Made by a program: the position numbers and the translations under genes. This document shows, piece by piece, positions 29,456 through 39,021 of a DNA stretch of 64,000 bases. The notes below the pieces were generated by a model. The model saw only the letters and a list, made by a program, of their open reading frames with translations. It was not told the DNA's origin and made no database searches. This DNA comes from Xenorhabdus vietnamensis (GTDB lineage: Bacteria > Pseudomonadota > Gammaproteobacteria > Enterobacterales > Enterobacteriaceae), in contig NZ_MUBJ01000002.1 of the NCBI RefSeq assembly GCF_002127535.1, forward strand, positions 29,234 to 93,233. The letters run 5' to 3'. Within the stretch, counting starts at the first letter, position 1; each line of letters begins with the position of its first letter.

Positions 29456-30170
29456 ACCATTGGCTTGGGATAGCCATTTTTTTGGCTTGTCCACTGCCCG
29501 CCTGAATTTTTCGCCAGAATCGGCAGTATTGACGGTTACCGATTTGGACCAATATGCATTGGTGCAAGCCAAGGTGTCAGCTCAACAAATGACCACTATT
29601 GATGGGCTGTCTGCCTTGGGGTTTTCTTTAGTTGAAGGTGAGGTCGATTTACTGTTATCGATTGAGGCGGGAAATATTTTAGGCATTCATACGGGTAAAG
29701 AACTCATACAATTACTTTCTGCGAAAAAAGCAGATATCCCCGTATTGAAGGCCGTGGCTGCTCGTGTATTTACGGCGAGCCGCTTCCGCGCACCTTGGTA
29801 TCAACCGGATGACAGTGGTCGATTTTATGCTGCTTGGGTTGAAAAAGCCGTTTTGGGGACGTTTGATCATGAATGCCTGCTTATTAATAATGAACATGAT
29901 CAAATGGCGGGTTTTGTCACCTTAAGAGACATGGGTAATGGAGAGGCGCGCATTGGCTTATTGGCTGCTGTACCAGACAATCATCATCAAGGGATTGGGA
30001 AAAAATTAATGTCGGCGGCGCAACAGTGGTGTCAGAACCATCAGATACAACGGCTGAGAGTGGCTACACAAATCAGCAATATCACTGCCTTGCGTCTTTA
30101 TACACGTCGTGGTGCCCTTATTGAGAGCACCGCATATTGGTTATACAGAGGACGAAATGATTCCATTTAA
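29433..30170 (+). CDS. wecD: dTDP-4-amino-4,6-dideoxygalactose N-acetyltransferase
   Basis: This 245-residue GNAT-family enzyme acetylates dTDP-Fuc4N to dTDP-Fuc4NAc. The N-terminal half is WecD-specific ([48 protein letters not shown]), and the GNAT acetyl-CoA loop reads [12 protein letters not shown]. It is about 20 residues longer than E. coli WecD. It overlaps rffH by 23 bases and wecE by 14 bases. Confidence 0.93.
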   Translation: MSIHANLEPLAWDSHFFGLSTARLNFSPESAVLTVTDLDQYALVQAKVSAQQMTTIDGLSALGFSLVEGEVDLLLSIEAGNILGIHTGKELIQLLSAKKADIPVLKAVAARVFTASRFRAPWYQPDDSGRFYAAWVEKAVLGTFDHECLLINNEHDQMAGFVTLRDMGNGEARIGLLAAVPDNHHQGIGKKLMSAAQQWCQNHQIQRLRVATQISNITALRLYTRRGALIESTAYWLYRGRNDSI

Positions 30171-31287
30171 CAAACCACCGGTAGTCGGCACTGAACTTGA
30201 ATACATGCAACAGGCGATGGCTAGCGGCAAATTGTGTGGTGATGGTGAATTTACCAAACGTTGTGAAGCATGGATGGAGCAACGCTTTAACTGTCCGAAG
30301 GTATTGCTGACACCGTCTTGTACGGCTTCACTGGAAATGGCGGCCATGCTGCTGAATATCCAGCCGGGTGACGAAGTCATCATGCCAAGCTATACCTTTG
30401 TTTCGACCTCTAATGCTTTTGTCCTGCGTGGTGCAACCATTGTGTTCGTGGATATTCGTCCCGATACCATGAACATTGATGAGAACAAAATTGAAGCCGC
30501 CATTACGGAGAAAACCCGTGCTATCGTGCCCGTGCATTATGCGGGTGTGGCCTGTGAGATGGATACCATCATGGCACTGGCGAAAAAATATAACCTGTAT
30601 GTAGTGGAAGATGCAGCGCAGGGTGTCATGTCCACCTATAAAGGCCGTGCATTAGGTACGATTGGGCATATTGGTTGTTTCAGTTTTCATGAAACGAAAA
30701 ACTACTCGGCTGGTGGTGAAGGTGGAGCGACATTAATCAATGATAAGTCCATGATTGCCCGTGCTGAAGTCATTCGGGAGAAAGGCACTAACCGAAGCCA
30801 ATTTTTCCGTGGGCAAGTGGATAAATACACTTGGCGCGATATTGGTTCCAGCTATCTGCTGTCTGACCTGCAGGCGGCTTACCTGTGGGGGCAACTGGAA
30901 ATTGCTGGAGAAATCAACCAGCGTCGCCTGACCTTGTGGAATAACTATTATCAAGCCCTGAAACCGTTGGCAGACGCTGGACATCTGGCTTTGCCGATTG
31001 TCCCAGAAGGTTTGGAACACAATGCTCACATGTTCTATATCAAGCTCAAAGATGTGGAAGAACGCAGCACATTCAACCGTTACATGAAAGAGAATGATAT
31101 CCTCAGCGTATTCCATTACGTGGCATTGCATACCAGCCCGGCGGGTGAGAAATGCGGCCGTTTCCACGGCGAAGATCGTTTTACGACCAGCGAAAGTGAC
31201 CGATTAGTCCGCTTACCGATGTTCTACAATATCACTGATGCAGAGCAGCAAGTCGTTATCGATCGAATTAAAGAGTTTTTCGCCTGA
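30157..31287 (+). CDS. wecE: dTDP-4-amino-4,6-dideoxygalactose transaminase
   Basis: This 376-residue DegT/DnrJ/EryC1 sugar aminotransferase makes dTDP-Fuc4N from the 4-keto sugar and glutamate. It starts [15 protein letters not shown]; the PLP lysine lies in SFHETKNYSAGGEGG. The frame is open earlier (30109), but ATG 30157 gives the conserved N-terminus, with AGAGGAC upstream and the E. coli length. It overlaps the end of wecD. Confidence 0.96.
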   Translation: MIPFNKPPVVGTELEYMQQAMASGKLCGDGEFTKRCEAWMEQRFNCPKVLLTPSCTASLEMAAMLLNIQPGDEVIMPSYTFVSTSNAFVLRGATIVFVDIRPDTMNIDENKIEAAITEKTRAIVPVHYAGVACEMDTIMALAKKYNLYVVEDAAQGVMSTYKGRALGTIGHIGCFSFHETKNYSAGGEGGATLINDKSMIARAEVIREKGTNRSQFFRGQVDKYTWRDIGSSYLLSDLQAAYLWGQLEIAGEINQRRLTLWNNYYQALKPLADAGHLALPIVPEGLEHNAHMFYIKLKDVEERSTFNRYMKENDILSVFHYVALHTSPAGEKCGRFHGEDRFTTSESDRLVRLPMFYNITDAEQQVVIDRIKEFFA

Positions 31288-31288
31288 T

Positions 31289-32539
31289 ATGTCACTTGCC
31301 AAAGCTTCTGTTTGGACAGCAGGCTCCACGCTGATCAAAATCGGTGTGGGGTTGCTGGTCATTAAACTTCTGGCGGTGTCTTTTGGTCCAACTGGTGTTG
31401 GGCAAGCAGGTAATTTTCGCCAACTCATTACCGTACTGGGTGTGCTCTCTGGTGCAGGTATTTTTAATGGTGTCACCAAGTACGTGGCGGAACACCATCA
31501 GCAACCGGAAAAGCTCAGGGCGATATTGGGTACATCGTCCTCAATGATTCTTGGTTTCTCGACCTTACTGGCGGTGGTTTTCCTCTTGTTCAGTGAAACT
31601 ATCTGCATTGGCTTGTTTGGTCACAATCATTACAAAACTGTTGTGCAGGCGCTCGCATTTATTCAAATGGGCATTGCTTATGCCAACTATTTTCTAGCTA
31701 TCTTGAAAGGGTTCAGGGATGCTAAGGGAAATGCGTTGGCAATTATTTTGGGGAGCCTGACGGGCGTGATTGCCTATGGTTTCTGCTATTGGTTGGGAGG
31801 CTATGAAGGCGCATTAGCAGGCTTGGCGCTGGTACCTGCATTAGTGGTTTTACCTGCGGGATTGATGATACTGCGTCACAAGGTCATTACATTTTCTGCT
31901 CTGAAACCCATGTGGGATCGTGCGATTGCCAGCGATCTGGGTAAGTTTACCCTCATGGCGTTGTTGACCTCCATTACATTGCCAGTCGCTTATATCATGA
32001 TGCGAAATCTGCTGGCAGCGCGTTATAGCTGGGAAGACGTTGGGATCTGGCTGGGGGTGAGCAGTATTTCGGATGCTTATTTGCAATTTATCACCGCGTC
32101 CTTCACTGTTTATCTATTGCCGACTCTTTCTCGTTTGGATGATAAACAGGAAATTACCAGCGAAATTTTAAAGGCATTGAAATTTGTCTTGCCTGCTGTG
32201 GCTGCTGCTAGCTTTTCTGTCTGGTTGTTGCGTGATTTCGTTATCTGGTTGTTGTTTTCAGATAAATTCACCGCTATGCGGGATCTGTTTGCGTGGCAGT
32301 TAGTGGGCGACGTGTTGAAAGTTGGCGCTTATGTTTTTGGTTATCTGGTGATAGCAAAAGCGGCACTGCGTTTTTATGTATTGACTGAAGTGAGCCAATT
32401 TCTTTTACTGACGGGCTTTTCTCATTGGCTGATACCGGCAAATGGGGCCTTGGGAGCGGCTCAGTCATATATGGCAACTTATATTGTTTATTTCATTCTT
32501 TGTTGTAGCGTATTTATTATTTATCGCAGGCGAGCATGA
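31289..32539 (+). CDS. wzxE: ECA lipid III flippase WzxE
   Basis: This 416-residue polysaccharide-transporter/MOP-family membrane protein has about twelve hydrophobic helices. It flips undecaprenyl-linked Fuc4NAc-ManNAcA-GlcNAc trisaccharide to the periplasm. It begins [19 protein letters not shown], as in E. coli WzxE; ATG 31289 is two bases from the wecE stop, and longer in-frame starts inside wecE are rejected. It overlaps wecF by four bases. Confidence 0.95.
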   Translation: MSLAKASVWTAGSTLIKIGVGLLVIKLLAVSFGPTGVGQAGNFRQLITVLGVLSGAGIFNGVTKYVAEHHQQPEKLRAILGTSSSMILGFSTLLAVVFLLFSETICIGLFGHNHYKTVVQALAFIQMGIAYANYFLAILKGFRDAKGNALAIILGSLTGVIAYGFCYWLGGYEGALAGLALVPALVVLPAGLMILRHKVITFSALKPMWDRAIASDLGKFTLMALLTSITLPVAYIMMRNLLAARYSWEDVGIWLGVSSISDAYLQFITASFTVYLLPTLSRLDDKQEITSEILKALKFVLPAVAAASFSVWLLRDFVIWLLFSDKFTAMRDLFAWQLVGDVLKVGAYVFGYLVIAKAALRFYVLTEVSQFLLLTGFSHWLIPANGALGAAQSYMATYIVYFILCCSVFIIYRRRA

Positions 32540-33654
32540 CAACCCTAATTCACGTTTTGGGATCGGATATCCCACATCACAATCAAACTCTACTGAGTTT
32601 CTTTAATGACGTCTTGGCACAGGAAATACATTTTCCCGCCAAACCGTGTTTTATGGTGGTGTCCAAAGACCACACATGGCTATCTAATTACCCTAACTTG
32701 GTTATTTCTCTTTATAACAACAAATCTGCCTTATCACAGGCGGTGATAGAGAAAGCGAAGGCGAATAGAACAGCTCGTTTCTTCTTTCACGGGCAGTTTA
32801 ATGCTGCTTTATGGTTGGCTTTATTAGTAGGAAAAATCAAGCGGCACCAATTTTTGTGGCATGTTTGGGGAGCTGATTTATATGAAGAATCCCGCCAACT
32901 TAAATTCCGTTTGTTCTATCTGCTTCGGCGCTTGGCACAGAAGCGGGTGGGACAGATTTTTGCCACGCGTGGCGATCTCCGGTATTTCTTTCAGAATTGT
33001 TCCCAATATTGCGTCCCGCGTTCGGATCAGGGCAAACCTGATATACCATCATCATTACTCTATTTTCCGACCAGAATGGATCCTGCGTTGACGGTAACGG
33101 AGAAAACATTGTCGCCAGAAGGGGTTACCATTTTATTGGGGAATTCAGGGGATCAATCCAATCGCCATATTGAAGCTTTGCATAAGATCCAGCGCCAGTT
33201 TGGCGATGAAGCGAGAGTGATTATTCCAATGGGCTATCCTGATAATAATCAAGCCTATACTCAGAGTGTGGAGCAAACGGCATTATCGTTGTTTCCAGCG
33301 CAAAACATCCGAATTTTGAAAGGAAAATTAGCGTTTGATGAATATTTATCACTGTTGCGCCAATGTGATTTGGGGTATTTCCTTTTCAAGCGTCAGCAGG
33401 GGATTGGAACACTCTGTTTGTTAATTCAATTTGGTATTCCGTTTGTTCTGAGCCGCCAAAATCCATTCTGGCATGATTTAACAGAACAGCAGATCCCAGT
33501 CCTGTTTGATGGTGATGAACTTAATAAACGCTGGGTGCAGGAAGCACAGCGCCAGATGCTGTCCCTCAATAAAAAAGCGATTGCTTTTTTTGATCCCAAT
33601 TTCATTGAGGGGTGGAAAGCTGCCCTATCGGATACATCTGGAGAGTATCAATGA
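32536..33654 (+). CDS. wecF: TDP-Fuc4NAc:lipid II Fuc4NAc transferase
   Basis: This 372-residue GT56-family glycosyltransferase adds Fuc4NAc to lipid II, completing the ECA trisaccharide. Conserved stretches include [53 protein letters not shown] and [17 protein letters not shown]. It is about 13 residues longer than E. coli WecF, mainly from small insertions. It is coupled by ATGA overlaps on both sides. Confidence 0.94.
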   Translation: MTTLIHVLGSDIPHHNQTLLSFFNDVLAQEIHFPAKPCFMVVSKDHTWLSNYPNLVISLYNNKSALSQAVIEKAKANRTARFFFHGQFNAALWLALLVGKIKRHQFLWHVWGADLYEESRQLKFRLFYLLRRLAQKRVGQIFATRGDLRYFFQNCSQYCVPRSDQGKPDIPSSLLYFPTRMDPALTVTEKTLSPEGVTILLGNSGDQSNRHIEALHKIQRQFGDEARVIIPMGYPDNNQAYTQSVEQTALSLFPAQNIRILKGKLAFDEYLSLLRQCDLGYFLFKRQQGIGTLCLLIQFGIPFVLSRQNPFWHDLTEQQIPVLFDGDELNKRWVQEAQRQMLSLNKKAIAFFDPNFIEGWKAALSDTSGEYQ

Positions 33655-35078
33655 CCTTGACACAATTCGGTGGGCTTTTCGTTGTTTACGTGATATCTCT
33701 CGTCTTTATCCTGACCTTGACGTATCAAGAGTTTCGGCGTGTCCGCTTTAACTTTAATGTTTTTTTCTCATTGTTGTACTTGCTGACATTCTATTTTGGC
33801 TTTCCATTGACCAGCCTGTTGGTGTTTCAGTTTGATGTGCAGGTAGTGCCTGTCGATTCATTGCTACATGCGATGTTGGCATCCGGCTGTTTTTACGCCA
33901 TTTACTATGTGGCTTATAAAACACGCCTCACTTATAAAACGCGGTCTGGCGGTAATATAAAACCCGAAACTTTAATAATCACTTCTCCGCGGAAGCCTTT
34001 ATTTACCATGAATCGGGTGGAAACGAATCTGACGTGGCTGCTGCTCGCGGGTATTGCCATCGTTACGGTAGGTTCGTTTTTTATGCAGAACGGCTTCTTG
34101 TTGTTTAAGTTACAGTCCTATAGCCAGATATTTTCCAGTAAAGTTTCCGGTGTGGCACTCAAGCGATTCTTTTATTTCTTTATCCCTGCCATGTTGGTGG
34201 TATTTTTCCTGAAGCCGACCAAAGTACGATGGCTGTGCTTTTTGGTGGGAACAGTAGGATTTGGAATCCTGACTTATGTGATAGTTGGGGGAACACGGGC
34301 TAACATTATTATCGCGTTTGCATTATTCCTGTTTATCGGGATTGTTCGTGGTTGGATCACGCTGTGGATGCTGTTTACCGCGGGTGTTATGGGAATTGTC
34401 GGCATGTTCTGGCTGGCGTTGAAGCGTTATAGCTTGGATGTGAGCGGAGCCGAAGCATTTTATACGTTCCTGTACCTCACGCGGGATACCTTCTCACCGT
34501 GGGAAAATTTGGCTCTGTTGCTGGATAATTACAGCAAAATCGATTTTCAGGGGCTGGCCCCGATTATCCGTGATTTTTATGTTTTTATCCCCAATTGGGT
34601 ATGGCCGGACAGACCTAATCTGGTCTGGAATACAGCTAACTATTTCACATGGGATGTATTGAATAATCACTCTGGCCTTGCGATTTCACCAACGCTGATT
34701 GGTTCTCTTGTCGTTATGGGGGGCGTATTCTCTATCCCTCTGGGCGCGATAGCCGTCGGTTTTATTATCAAATGGTTTGATTGGATCTATGAAACAGGAA
34801 AACAGGAAACCAATCGCCATAAGGCAGCAATTTTGCAGGCTTTCTGTTTTGGAGCAATCTTTAACATGATTGTGCTTGCCCGTGAAGGTGTAGATTCTTT
34901 TGTTTCTAGGGTTGTGTTCTTTTGTATTGTTTTTGGTTTGTGTCTGATTGCGGCGAAATTGCTGTATTGGCTATTTGAGAGTGCAGGGCTGATTCGAAAG
35001 ATAGTGGTCAGTAATTTGGCTACTGCGCGAAAAACATCTGTTATTTTGGATGTAAGGAAAAAAAATAGTGTTGAATAA
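33651..35078 (+). CDS. wzyE: ECA polymerase WzyE
   Basis: This 475-residue polytopic membrane protein polymerises ECA repeat units in the periplasm. It matches E. coli WzyE across long stretches ([73 protein letters not shown]). It is about 25 residues longer, with an insertion near residues 105-125 and a longer C-terminus. ATG 33651 overlaps the wecF stop; the longer frame from 33612 is rejected. Its end overlaps wecG. Confidence 0.95.
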   Translation: MTLTQFGGLFVVYVISLVFILTLTYQEFRRVRFNFNVFFSLLYLLTFYFGFPLTSLLVFQFDVQVVPVDSLLHAMLASGCFYAIYYVAYKTRLTYKTRSGGNIKPETLIITSPRKPLFTMNRVETNLTWLLLAGIAIVTVGSFFMQNGFLLFKLQSYSQIFSSKVSGVALKRFFYFFIPAMLVVFFLKPTKVRWLCFLVGTVGFGILTYVIVGGTRANIIIAFALFLFIGIVRGWITLWMLFTAGVMGIVGMFWLALKRYSLDVSGAEAFYTFLYLTRDTFSPWENLALLLDNYSKIDFQGLAPIIRDFYVFIPNWVWPDRPNLVWNTANYFTWDVLNNHSGLAISPTLIGSLVVMGGVFSIPLGAIAVGFIIKWFDWIYETGKQETNRHKAAILQAFCFGAIFNMIVLAREGVDSFVSRVVFFCIVFGLCLIAAKLLYWLFESAGLIRKIVVSNLATARKTSVILDVRKKNSVE

Positions 35079-35802
35079 CATTCCCAAATACCGCATTCGT
35101 GGCCTCAGTATCTGGGGGTTCCGTGGCATGTCACATTTCCTCGACCACCTTTTCCAGGATGGACAGATAAAAACGGGGACATTGGTTGCGATTAATGCAG
35201 AAAAAGTTCTCACGGCAGAGAAAGACAATGAGCTAAATGAATTGTTGGATGAAGCTGAATACTTATACGCAGATGGTATTAGTATCGTACGTGCCATTCG
35301 CCGTAAATACCCTGATACGGATGTATCGCGTATTGCGGGTGCTGATTTGTGGGAAGCCCTGATGGAACGGGCAGGACAAGAAGGCACACCGGTCTTTCTG
35401 ATAGGCGGGAAACCTGATGTCTTGGCACAAACCGAGAATAAATTGTGTACCCAATGGAACGTCAATATCGTGGGCAGTCAGGATGGGTATTTTACGTCTG
35501 AAACGCGTGATGAAGTATTTGAGCGGATTCATGCCAGTGGCGCGGGAATTATTACGGTAGCAATGGGCTCTCCTAAACAGGAAATCTTTATGCGCGATTG
35601 CCGCAAAGTTCATCCAGATGCATTGTATATGGGAGTTGGAGGAACTTACGATGTCTTCACTGGCCAAGTCAAGCGTGCTCCGAAAATCTGGCAGAATCTA
35701 GGTTTGGAGTGGTTGTATCGCTTGCTTTCCCAGCCAAGCCGCATTCGCAGGCAACTAAAACTGTTGAGGTTTCTTGGTTATTATTACGGCGGCAAGCTGT
35801 AA
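35068..35802 (+). CDS. wecG: UDP-ManNAcA transferase
   Basis: This 244-residue GT26 (WecG/TagA/CpsF) glycosyltransferase adds ManNAcA to lipid I to form lipid II. The conserved core includes [58 protein letters not shown] and [22 protein letters not shown]. The start is GTG 35068 with AAGGA about ten bases upstream, overlapping the end of wzyE; the next codon, TTG 35071, is an alternative. It is the last gene of the ECA operon. Confidence 0.95.
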   Translation: MLNNIPKYRIRGLSIWGFRGMSHFLDHLFQDGQIKTGTLVAINAEKVLTAEKDNELNELLDEAEYLYADGISIVRAIRRKYPDTDVSRIAGADLWEALMERAGQEGTPVFLIGGKPDVLAQTENKLCTQWNVNIVGSQDGYFTSETRDEVFERIHASGAGIITVAMGSPKQEIFMRDCRKVHPDALYMGVGGTYDVFTGQVKRAPKIWQNLGLEWLYRLLSQPSRIRRQLKLLRFLGYYYGGKL

Positions 35803-35825
35803 TCTCGACAACGTATCTATCTTAT

Positions 35826-35880
35826 GCCTGCTGCACCGAGCATGTGTTATTTATATGCAGCAGGCTTATGCTTCTTTCTT
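35826..35880 (+). terminator. Probable terminator of the ECA operon
   Basis: A perfect 10-bp inverted repeat, GCCTGCTGCA (35826-35835) and TGCAGCAGGC (35856-35865), has a 20-base loop and is followed by T-rich TTATGCTTCTTTCTT. It lies 24 bases after the wecG stop. The large loop lowers confidence, but position is right. Confidence 0.7.
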
Positions 35881-36082
35881 GTTCATGTTTAATGGATTGC
35901 TGGCAATTTTTATTGTGGGCTTTTTGTTCTCCAATGACTTGTTGTTTGGTTATCTGTTCTTAAATCTAATTTTGCGAAAACGTGAAATAACCATCTTGTT
36001 GGATGATCAAAAAGTAGTCATTATGAGGCTATTCTCTTCAGCTGCGGTGTCAAATAAAACAGACATCAACTCAATTTTATAA
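35855..36082 (+). CDS. Possible small membrane protein (75 aa), unproven
   Basis: This open frame encodes a strongly hydrophobic N-terminal half (FMFNGLLAIFIVGFLF and LLFGYLFLNLIL), then a charged RKREITILLDDQK segment and a polar tail. No family is recognised and no ribosome-binding site is evident. Its ATG lies inside the right arm of the terminator-like hairpin, which argues against translation from there; ATG 35885 is an alternative. It sits between wecG and thrP and may be spurious. Confidence 0.2.
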   Translation: MQQAYASFLFMFNGLLAIFIVGFLFSNDLLFGYLFLNLILRKREITILLDDQKVVIMRLFSSAAVSNKTDINSIL

Positions 36083-36206
36083 TTTTCTATTTCACTGATT
36101 GGCAAAACGTGTTTTGATCCCAGCCTTTTTTACAACGATTGATTATCAATTCCTGTATTTTTTCTGTTTGCAAATATAGACATCATAAAAGTGGATAGGG
36201 AGTTTT

Positions 36207-37580
36207 ATGAGTGATTCAAAACAGAGCCTGCAAAGGGGACTTGAGGCACGTCATATTGAGCTGATTGCGCTGGGTGGCACAATCGGCGTAGGGTTGTTCA
36301 TGGGTTCAGCCAGTACTTTGAAATGGGCCGGTCCTTCTGTTTTGCTGGCTTACATTATTGCTGGACTTTTTGTCTTTTTCATCATGCGTTCCATGGGAGA
36401 AATGTTGTTCCTTGAACCTGTAACGGGTTCATTTGCTGCTTTTGGGCATAAGTACCTCAGCCCGTACTGGGGATACCTGACAGCATGGGGATACTGGTTC
36501 ATGTGGGTTTCTGTGGGGATCTCAGAGATCACGGCCGTGGGCGTCTATGCTGCATTCTGGTTCCCTGAATTGCCTCAATGGGTTTCAGCATTAGTCGCGG
36601 TTGGATTGGTTGCCTTGGCGAATCTGGCGGCGGTAAGACTGTATGGTGAGTTGGAGTTTTGGTTTGCCATGATTAAAGTCACAACGATTATTGTGATGAT
36701 TCTGATTGGTATCGGCCTGATTTTCTTCGGTTTGGGTAACGATTGGCAACCTATTGGTTTGGATAACCTGACCTCACATGGCGGCTTTTTTTCTGGTGGA
36801 TGGAAAGGCTTTTTATTTGCCCTCTGCATTGTTGTTGCTTCTTATCAAGGAGTAGAGCTGGTTGGCATTACCGCTGGTGAAGCGAAAAACCCACAAGTTA
36901 CCCTCAAAAAAGCGATCAACAATATTTTGTGGCGTATCCTGATTTTTTATGTTGGTGCTATTTTTATTGTTGTGACGTTATTCCCGTGGACAGAAGTAGG
37001 AACACATGGCAGCCCCTTTGTGATGACTTTTTCTAAAGTTGGCATTATTTCTGCGGCCGCGGTGATTAACTTTGTTGTACTGACTGCTGCGCTTTCAGGG
37101 TGTAACAGCGGCATGTACAGCGGCGGCAGAATGTTGTATGCCTTGGCGCAGAACCGTCAATTACCTGCTTCATTGCTGAAATTGTCGAAAAATGGCGTGC
37201 CGGTAAGATGTATTGCAATTACCATTGGTTGCTTGATTGCGGGTTCCAGCCTGAATTATCTGATACCAAATCCGAAATCAGTATTTGTTTACGTCTATAG
37301 TGCCAGTGTATTACCCGGCATGGTGCCGTGGTTTGTGATTCTGGTTAGTCAGCTGAGTTTCCGGAAGCATCATGATGAAGCCCTAAAGCAACATGGGTTT
37401 AAGTCGATCTTGTTCCCTTATGTCAATTACCTGACATTGATTTTCCTCTGCTGTGTCTTGGTGGGGATGGCAATTAACCCTGACACACGCCTTTCTCTAA
37501 TAGTAGGGGGAGCATTTCTGCTGATCGTGTCATCAATTTATTGGTTGAATAAATTGTTTTCGCAAAAAAAATCAATATAG
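36207..37580 (+). CDS. thrP: Threonine/serine amino acid permease ThrP (YifK)
   Basis: This 457-residue APC-superfamily amino acid transporter has about twelve transmembrane segments. It is very close to E. coli YifK, reported as the threonine (and serine) importer ThrP ([77 protein letters not shown]). The ATG has TAGGGAG upstream. It stands alone between the ECA operon and four tRNA genes, as in E. coli. Confidence 0.93.
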   Translation: MSDSKQSLQRGLEARHIELIALGGTIGVGLFMGSASTLKWAGPSVLLAYIIAGLFVFFIMRSMGEMLFLEPVTGSFAAFGHKYLSPYWGYLTAWGYWFMWVSVGISEITAVGVYAAFWFPELPQWVSALVAVGLVALANLAAVRLYGELEFWFAMIKVTTIIVMILIGIGLIFFGLGNDWQPIGLDNLTSHGGFFSGGWKGFLFALCIVVASYQGVELVGITAGEAKNPQVTLKKAINNILWRILIFYVGAIFIVVTLFPWTEVGTHGSPFVMTFSKVGIISAAAVINFVVLTAALSGCNSGMYSGGRMLYALAQNRQLPASLLKLSKNGVPVRCIAITIGCLIAGSSLNYLIPNPKSVFVYVYSASVLPGMVPWFVILVSQLSFRKHHDEALKQHGFKSILFPYVNYLTLIFLCCVLVGMAINPDTRLSLIVGGAFLLIVSSIYWLNKLFSQKKSI

Positions 37581-37702
37581 TTTTATTGGCTAATATTTGA
37601 TCGGTTAAACTGTTTGTAGCAGTATTGCGGTGGAAATGTGCTGTCTTTATCAACTAAGTGAGCAAAGCGTAATCAAACGCATCATTTCTTTTAAAAAAGC
37701 AC

Positions 37703-37731
37703 TGGACAGTACGACATTAAATCCGTACTAT
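37703..37731 (+). promoter_or_regulatory. Sigma-70 promoter of the argX-hisR-leuT-proM tRNA operon
   Basis: The -35 hexamer TGGACA (37703-37708) and -10 TACTAT (37726-37731) are separated by 17 bases. They are followed by the C-rich discriminator CCTCCACCGC, typical of stringently controlled stable-RNA promoters. It lies 21 bases before the tRNA-Arg gene. Confidence 0.7.
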
Positions 37732-37752
37732 CCTCCACCGCAACGGCGTTAA

Positions 37753-37829
<77 letters not shown>

Positions 37830-37889
37830 TTTAAAGCGTGCAAGAGCAGTGGTAAAGAGTTATCGTGGTCGATGGCGTTGTTGTGAAAT

Positions 37890-37952
37890 ATAGCAGTATG
37901 TAAAAAATAGTAGTATGTAAAAAGATAATTGTTCGTAAAAAGACAATTGTTA
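37890..37952 (+). repeat. Imperfect tandem repeat between tRNA-Arg and tRNA-His
   Basis: Three and a partial fourth unit of 17-18 bp run head to tail: ATAGCAGTATGTAAAAA (37890), ATAGTAGTATGTAAAAAG (37907), ATAATTGTTCGTAAAAAG (37925), then ACAATTGTTATG (37943). The array lies in the transcribed spacer of the tRNA operon. Confidence 0.7.
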
Positions 37953-37953
37953 T

Positions 37954-38030
37954 GGTGGCTATAGCTCAGTTGGTAGAGCCCTGGATTGTGATTCCAGTCG
38001 TCGCGAGTTCGAGTCTCGTTAGCCACCCCA
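37954..38030 (+). tRNA. hisR: tRNA-His (GTG anticodon)
   Basis: The tRNA begins GGTGGCTATAG, including the extra 5' G of tRNA-His, and ends ACCCCA. The anticodon loop TTGTGAT gives anticodon GTG. It is second of the four-gene tRNA operon. Confidence 0.97.
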
Positions 38031-38045
38031 TCTTTTTTATGAAAC

Positions 38046-38132
38046 GCGAGGGTGGCGGAATTGGTAGACGCGCTAGCTTCAGGTGTTAGTGTCCTTACGG
38101 ACGTGGGGGTTCAAGTCCCCCCCTTCGCACCA
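38046..38132 (+). tRNA. leuT: tRNA-Leu (CAG anticodon)
   Basis: An 87-nt class II tRNA with a long variable arm (GTGTCCTTACGGAC) begins GCGAGGGTGG and ends CACCA. The anticodon loop CTTCAGG gives anticodon CAG. Confidence 0.97.
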
Positions 38133-38157
38133 TAAAAGAGATATAAAAGATATATTT

Positions 38158-38234
38158 CGGCGAGTAGCGCAGCTTGGTAGCGCAACTGGTTTGGGACCAG
38201 TGGGTCGGAGGTTCGAATCCTCTCTCGCCGACCA
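38158..38234 (+). tRNA. proM: tRNA-Pro (TGG anticodon)
   Basis: A 77-nt tRNA begins CGGCGAGTAG and ends GACCA; the anticodon loop TTTGGGA gives TGG. It is last of the tRNA operon and is followed after ten bases by a terminator. Confidence 0.97.
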
Positions 38235-38244
38235 GATTCTGAGG

Positions 38245-38270
38245 AAACCCCGCAATAGCGGGGTTTTTTC
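38245..38270 (+). terminator. Intrinsic terminator of the tRNA operon
   Basis: The stem AAACCCCGC / GCGGGGTTT with an AATA loop runs into a T6 tract, ten bases after the tRNA-Pro gene. Confidence 0.93.
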
Positions 38271-38410
38271 TTTTTTCCACTTTTCCTACCAATAAAAAAT
38301 TTCCTTTTTATTTCTTCTTAGTTTCTTTCTGGTTTTTTAACATAAAATCTAATGTTATCACTTTCATCAATATGTTAATTTTTTGTATTTTAAAAAAATA
38401 ATTATATTGG

Positions 38411-38526
38411 TGTTGTATTTCAACGACAAATTATACCTCATAGTGTCTCAAATTGGAGACTCTTAACTATATGATTAATAGTATCTATATGTGAATGCCC
38501 TCGAAAGGCGTCTCAAATGAGAGACG
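38411..38526 (+). promoter_or_regulatory. Three GlrR-like activator boxes upstream of glmZ
   Basis: Three sites fit TGTC-N10-GACA with one or two mismatches: TGTT-N10-GACA (38411-38428), TGTC-N10-GACT (38444-38461) and CGTC-N10-GACG (38509-38526). The second and third share GTCTCAAAT(N)GAGAC cores. This is the motif known for the GlrR response regulator, which activates sigma-54 promoters of glmY and, in Yersinia, glmZ. Binding is inferred. Confidence 0.7.
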
Positions 38527-38619
38527 GTGTTTTTAACGATATTTGGCGAAAGTAAGACTATCTATTATGGAAAGTCAGTTAAACCTTGGGTAAGAGGTAT
38601 TTATCTTAATTGAAAAAGT

Positions 38620-38635
38620 TGGCATGCAAAATGCA
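38620..38635 (+). promoter_or_regulatory. Sigma-54 promoter of glmZ
   Basis: TGGCATGCAAAATGCA places GG (38621-38622) and GC (38633-38634) ten bases apart, the -24/-12 arrangement of RpoN promoters. The expected GlmZ 5' end follows 12 bases later. No strong sigma-70 hexamers are seen at the same position. Confidence 0.8.
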
Positions 38636-38646
38636 TTATTAGAACT

Positions 38647-38857
38647 GTAGATACTCATCCCACTCGTTATGACAGCATATGGCTTCATAAACCCAGGGAT
38701 GATGTAGAGCTGATTGTCAGTGCCTATGGTCCAAGTTATAGATGAGTAAGCATCACTGTCTTTTCATCGCAAACCGGACACAACGTTGAGTGAGGCACTA
38801 TCCGTCTGTAGACCTGATTGTATTTATACACCTGTCTTTTTGATAGGTGTTTTTTTT
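38647..38857 (+). ncRNA. glmZ: Small regulatory RNA GlmZ
   Basis: The 5' end GTAGATACTCATCCCACTC resembles E. coli GlmZ, and the functional 3' segment GGACACAACGTTGAGTGAG (38776-38794) is nearly identical to the part that pairs with glmS mRNA. GlmZ activates glucosamine-6-phosphate synthase translation with Hfq and is cleaved by RNase E with RapZ. The 3' end is an intrinsic terminator, ACACCTGTC / GATAGGTGT (38828-38850), with a T-run. Total length is about 211 nt. It sits upstream of hemY as in E. coli, but aslA/aslB are absent. Confidence 0.92.
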
Positions 38858-39021
38858 GTCTGTAGAAAAGCGAGGATGAGCTGCAATAAGTCTGCTATTG
38901 GCTCTAATTGAAAGGTTTATATTTTTATGGCGCATCTCTCATATGAAAGCACCTCGGCTAACGATTCAACTGCACCCATACACATATCATCGTTAACTGA
39001 GGCGTGAAGTCATATGCTCTC

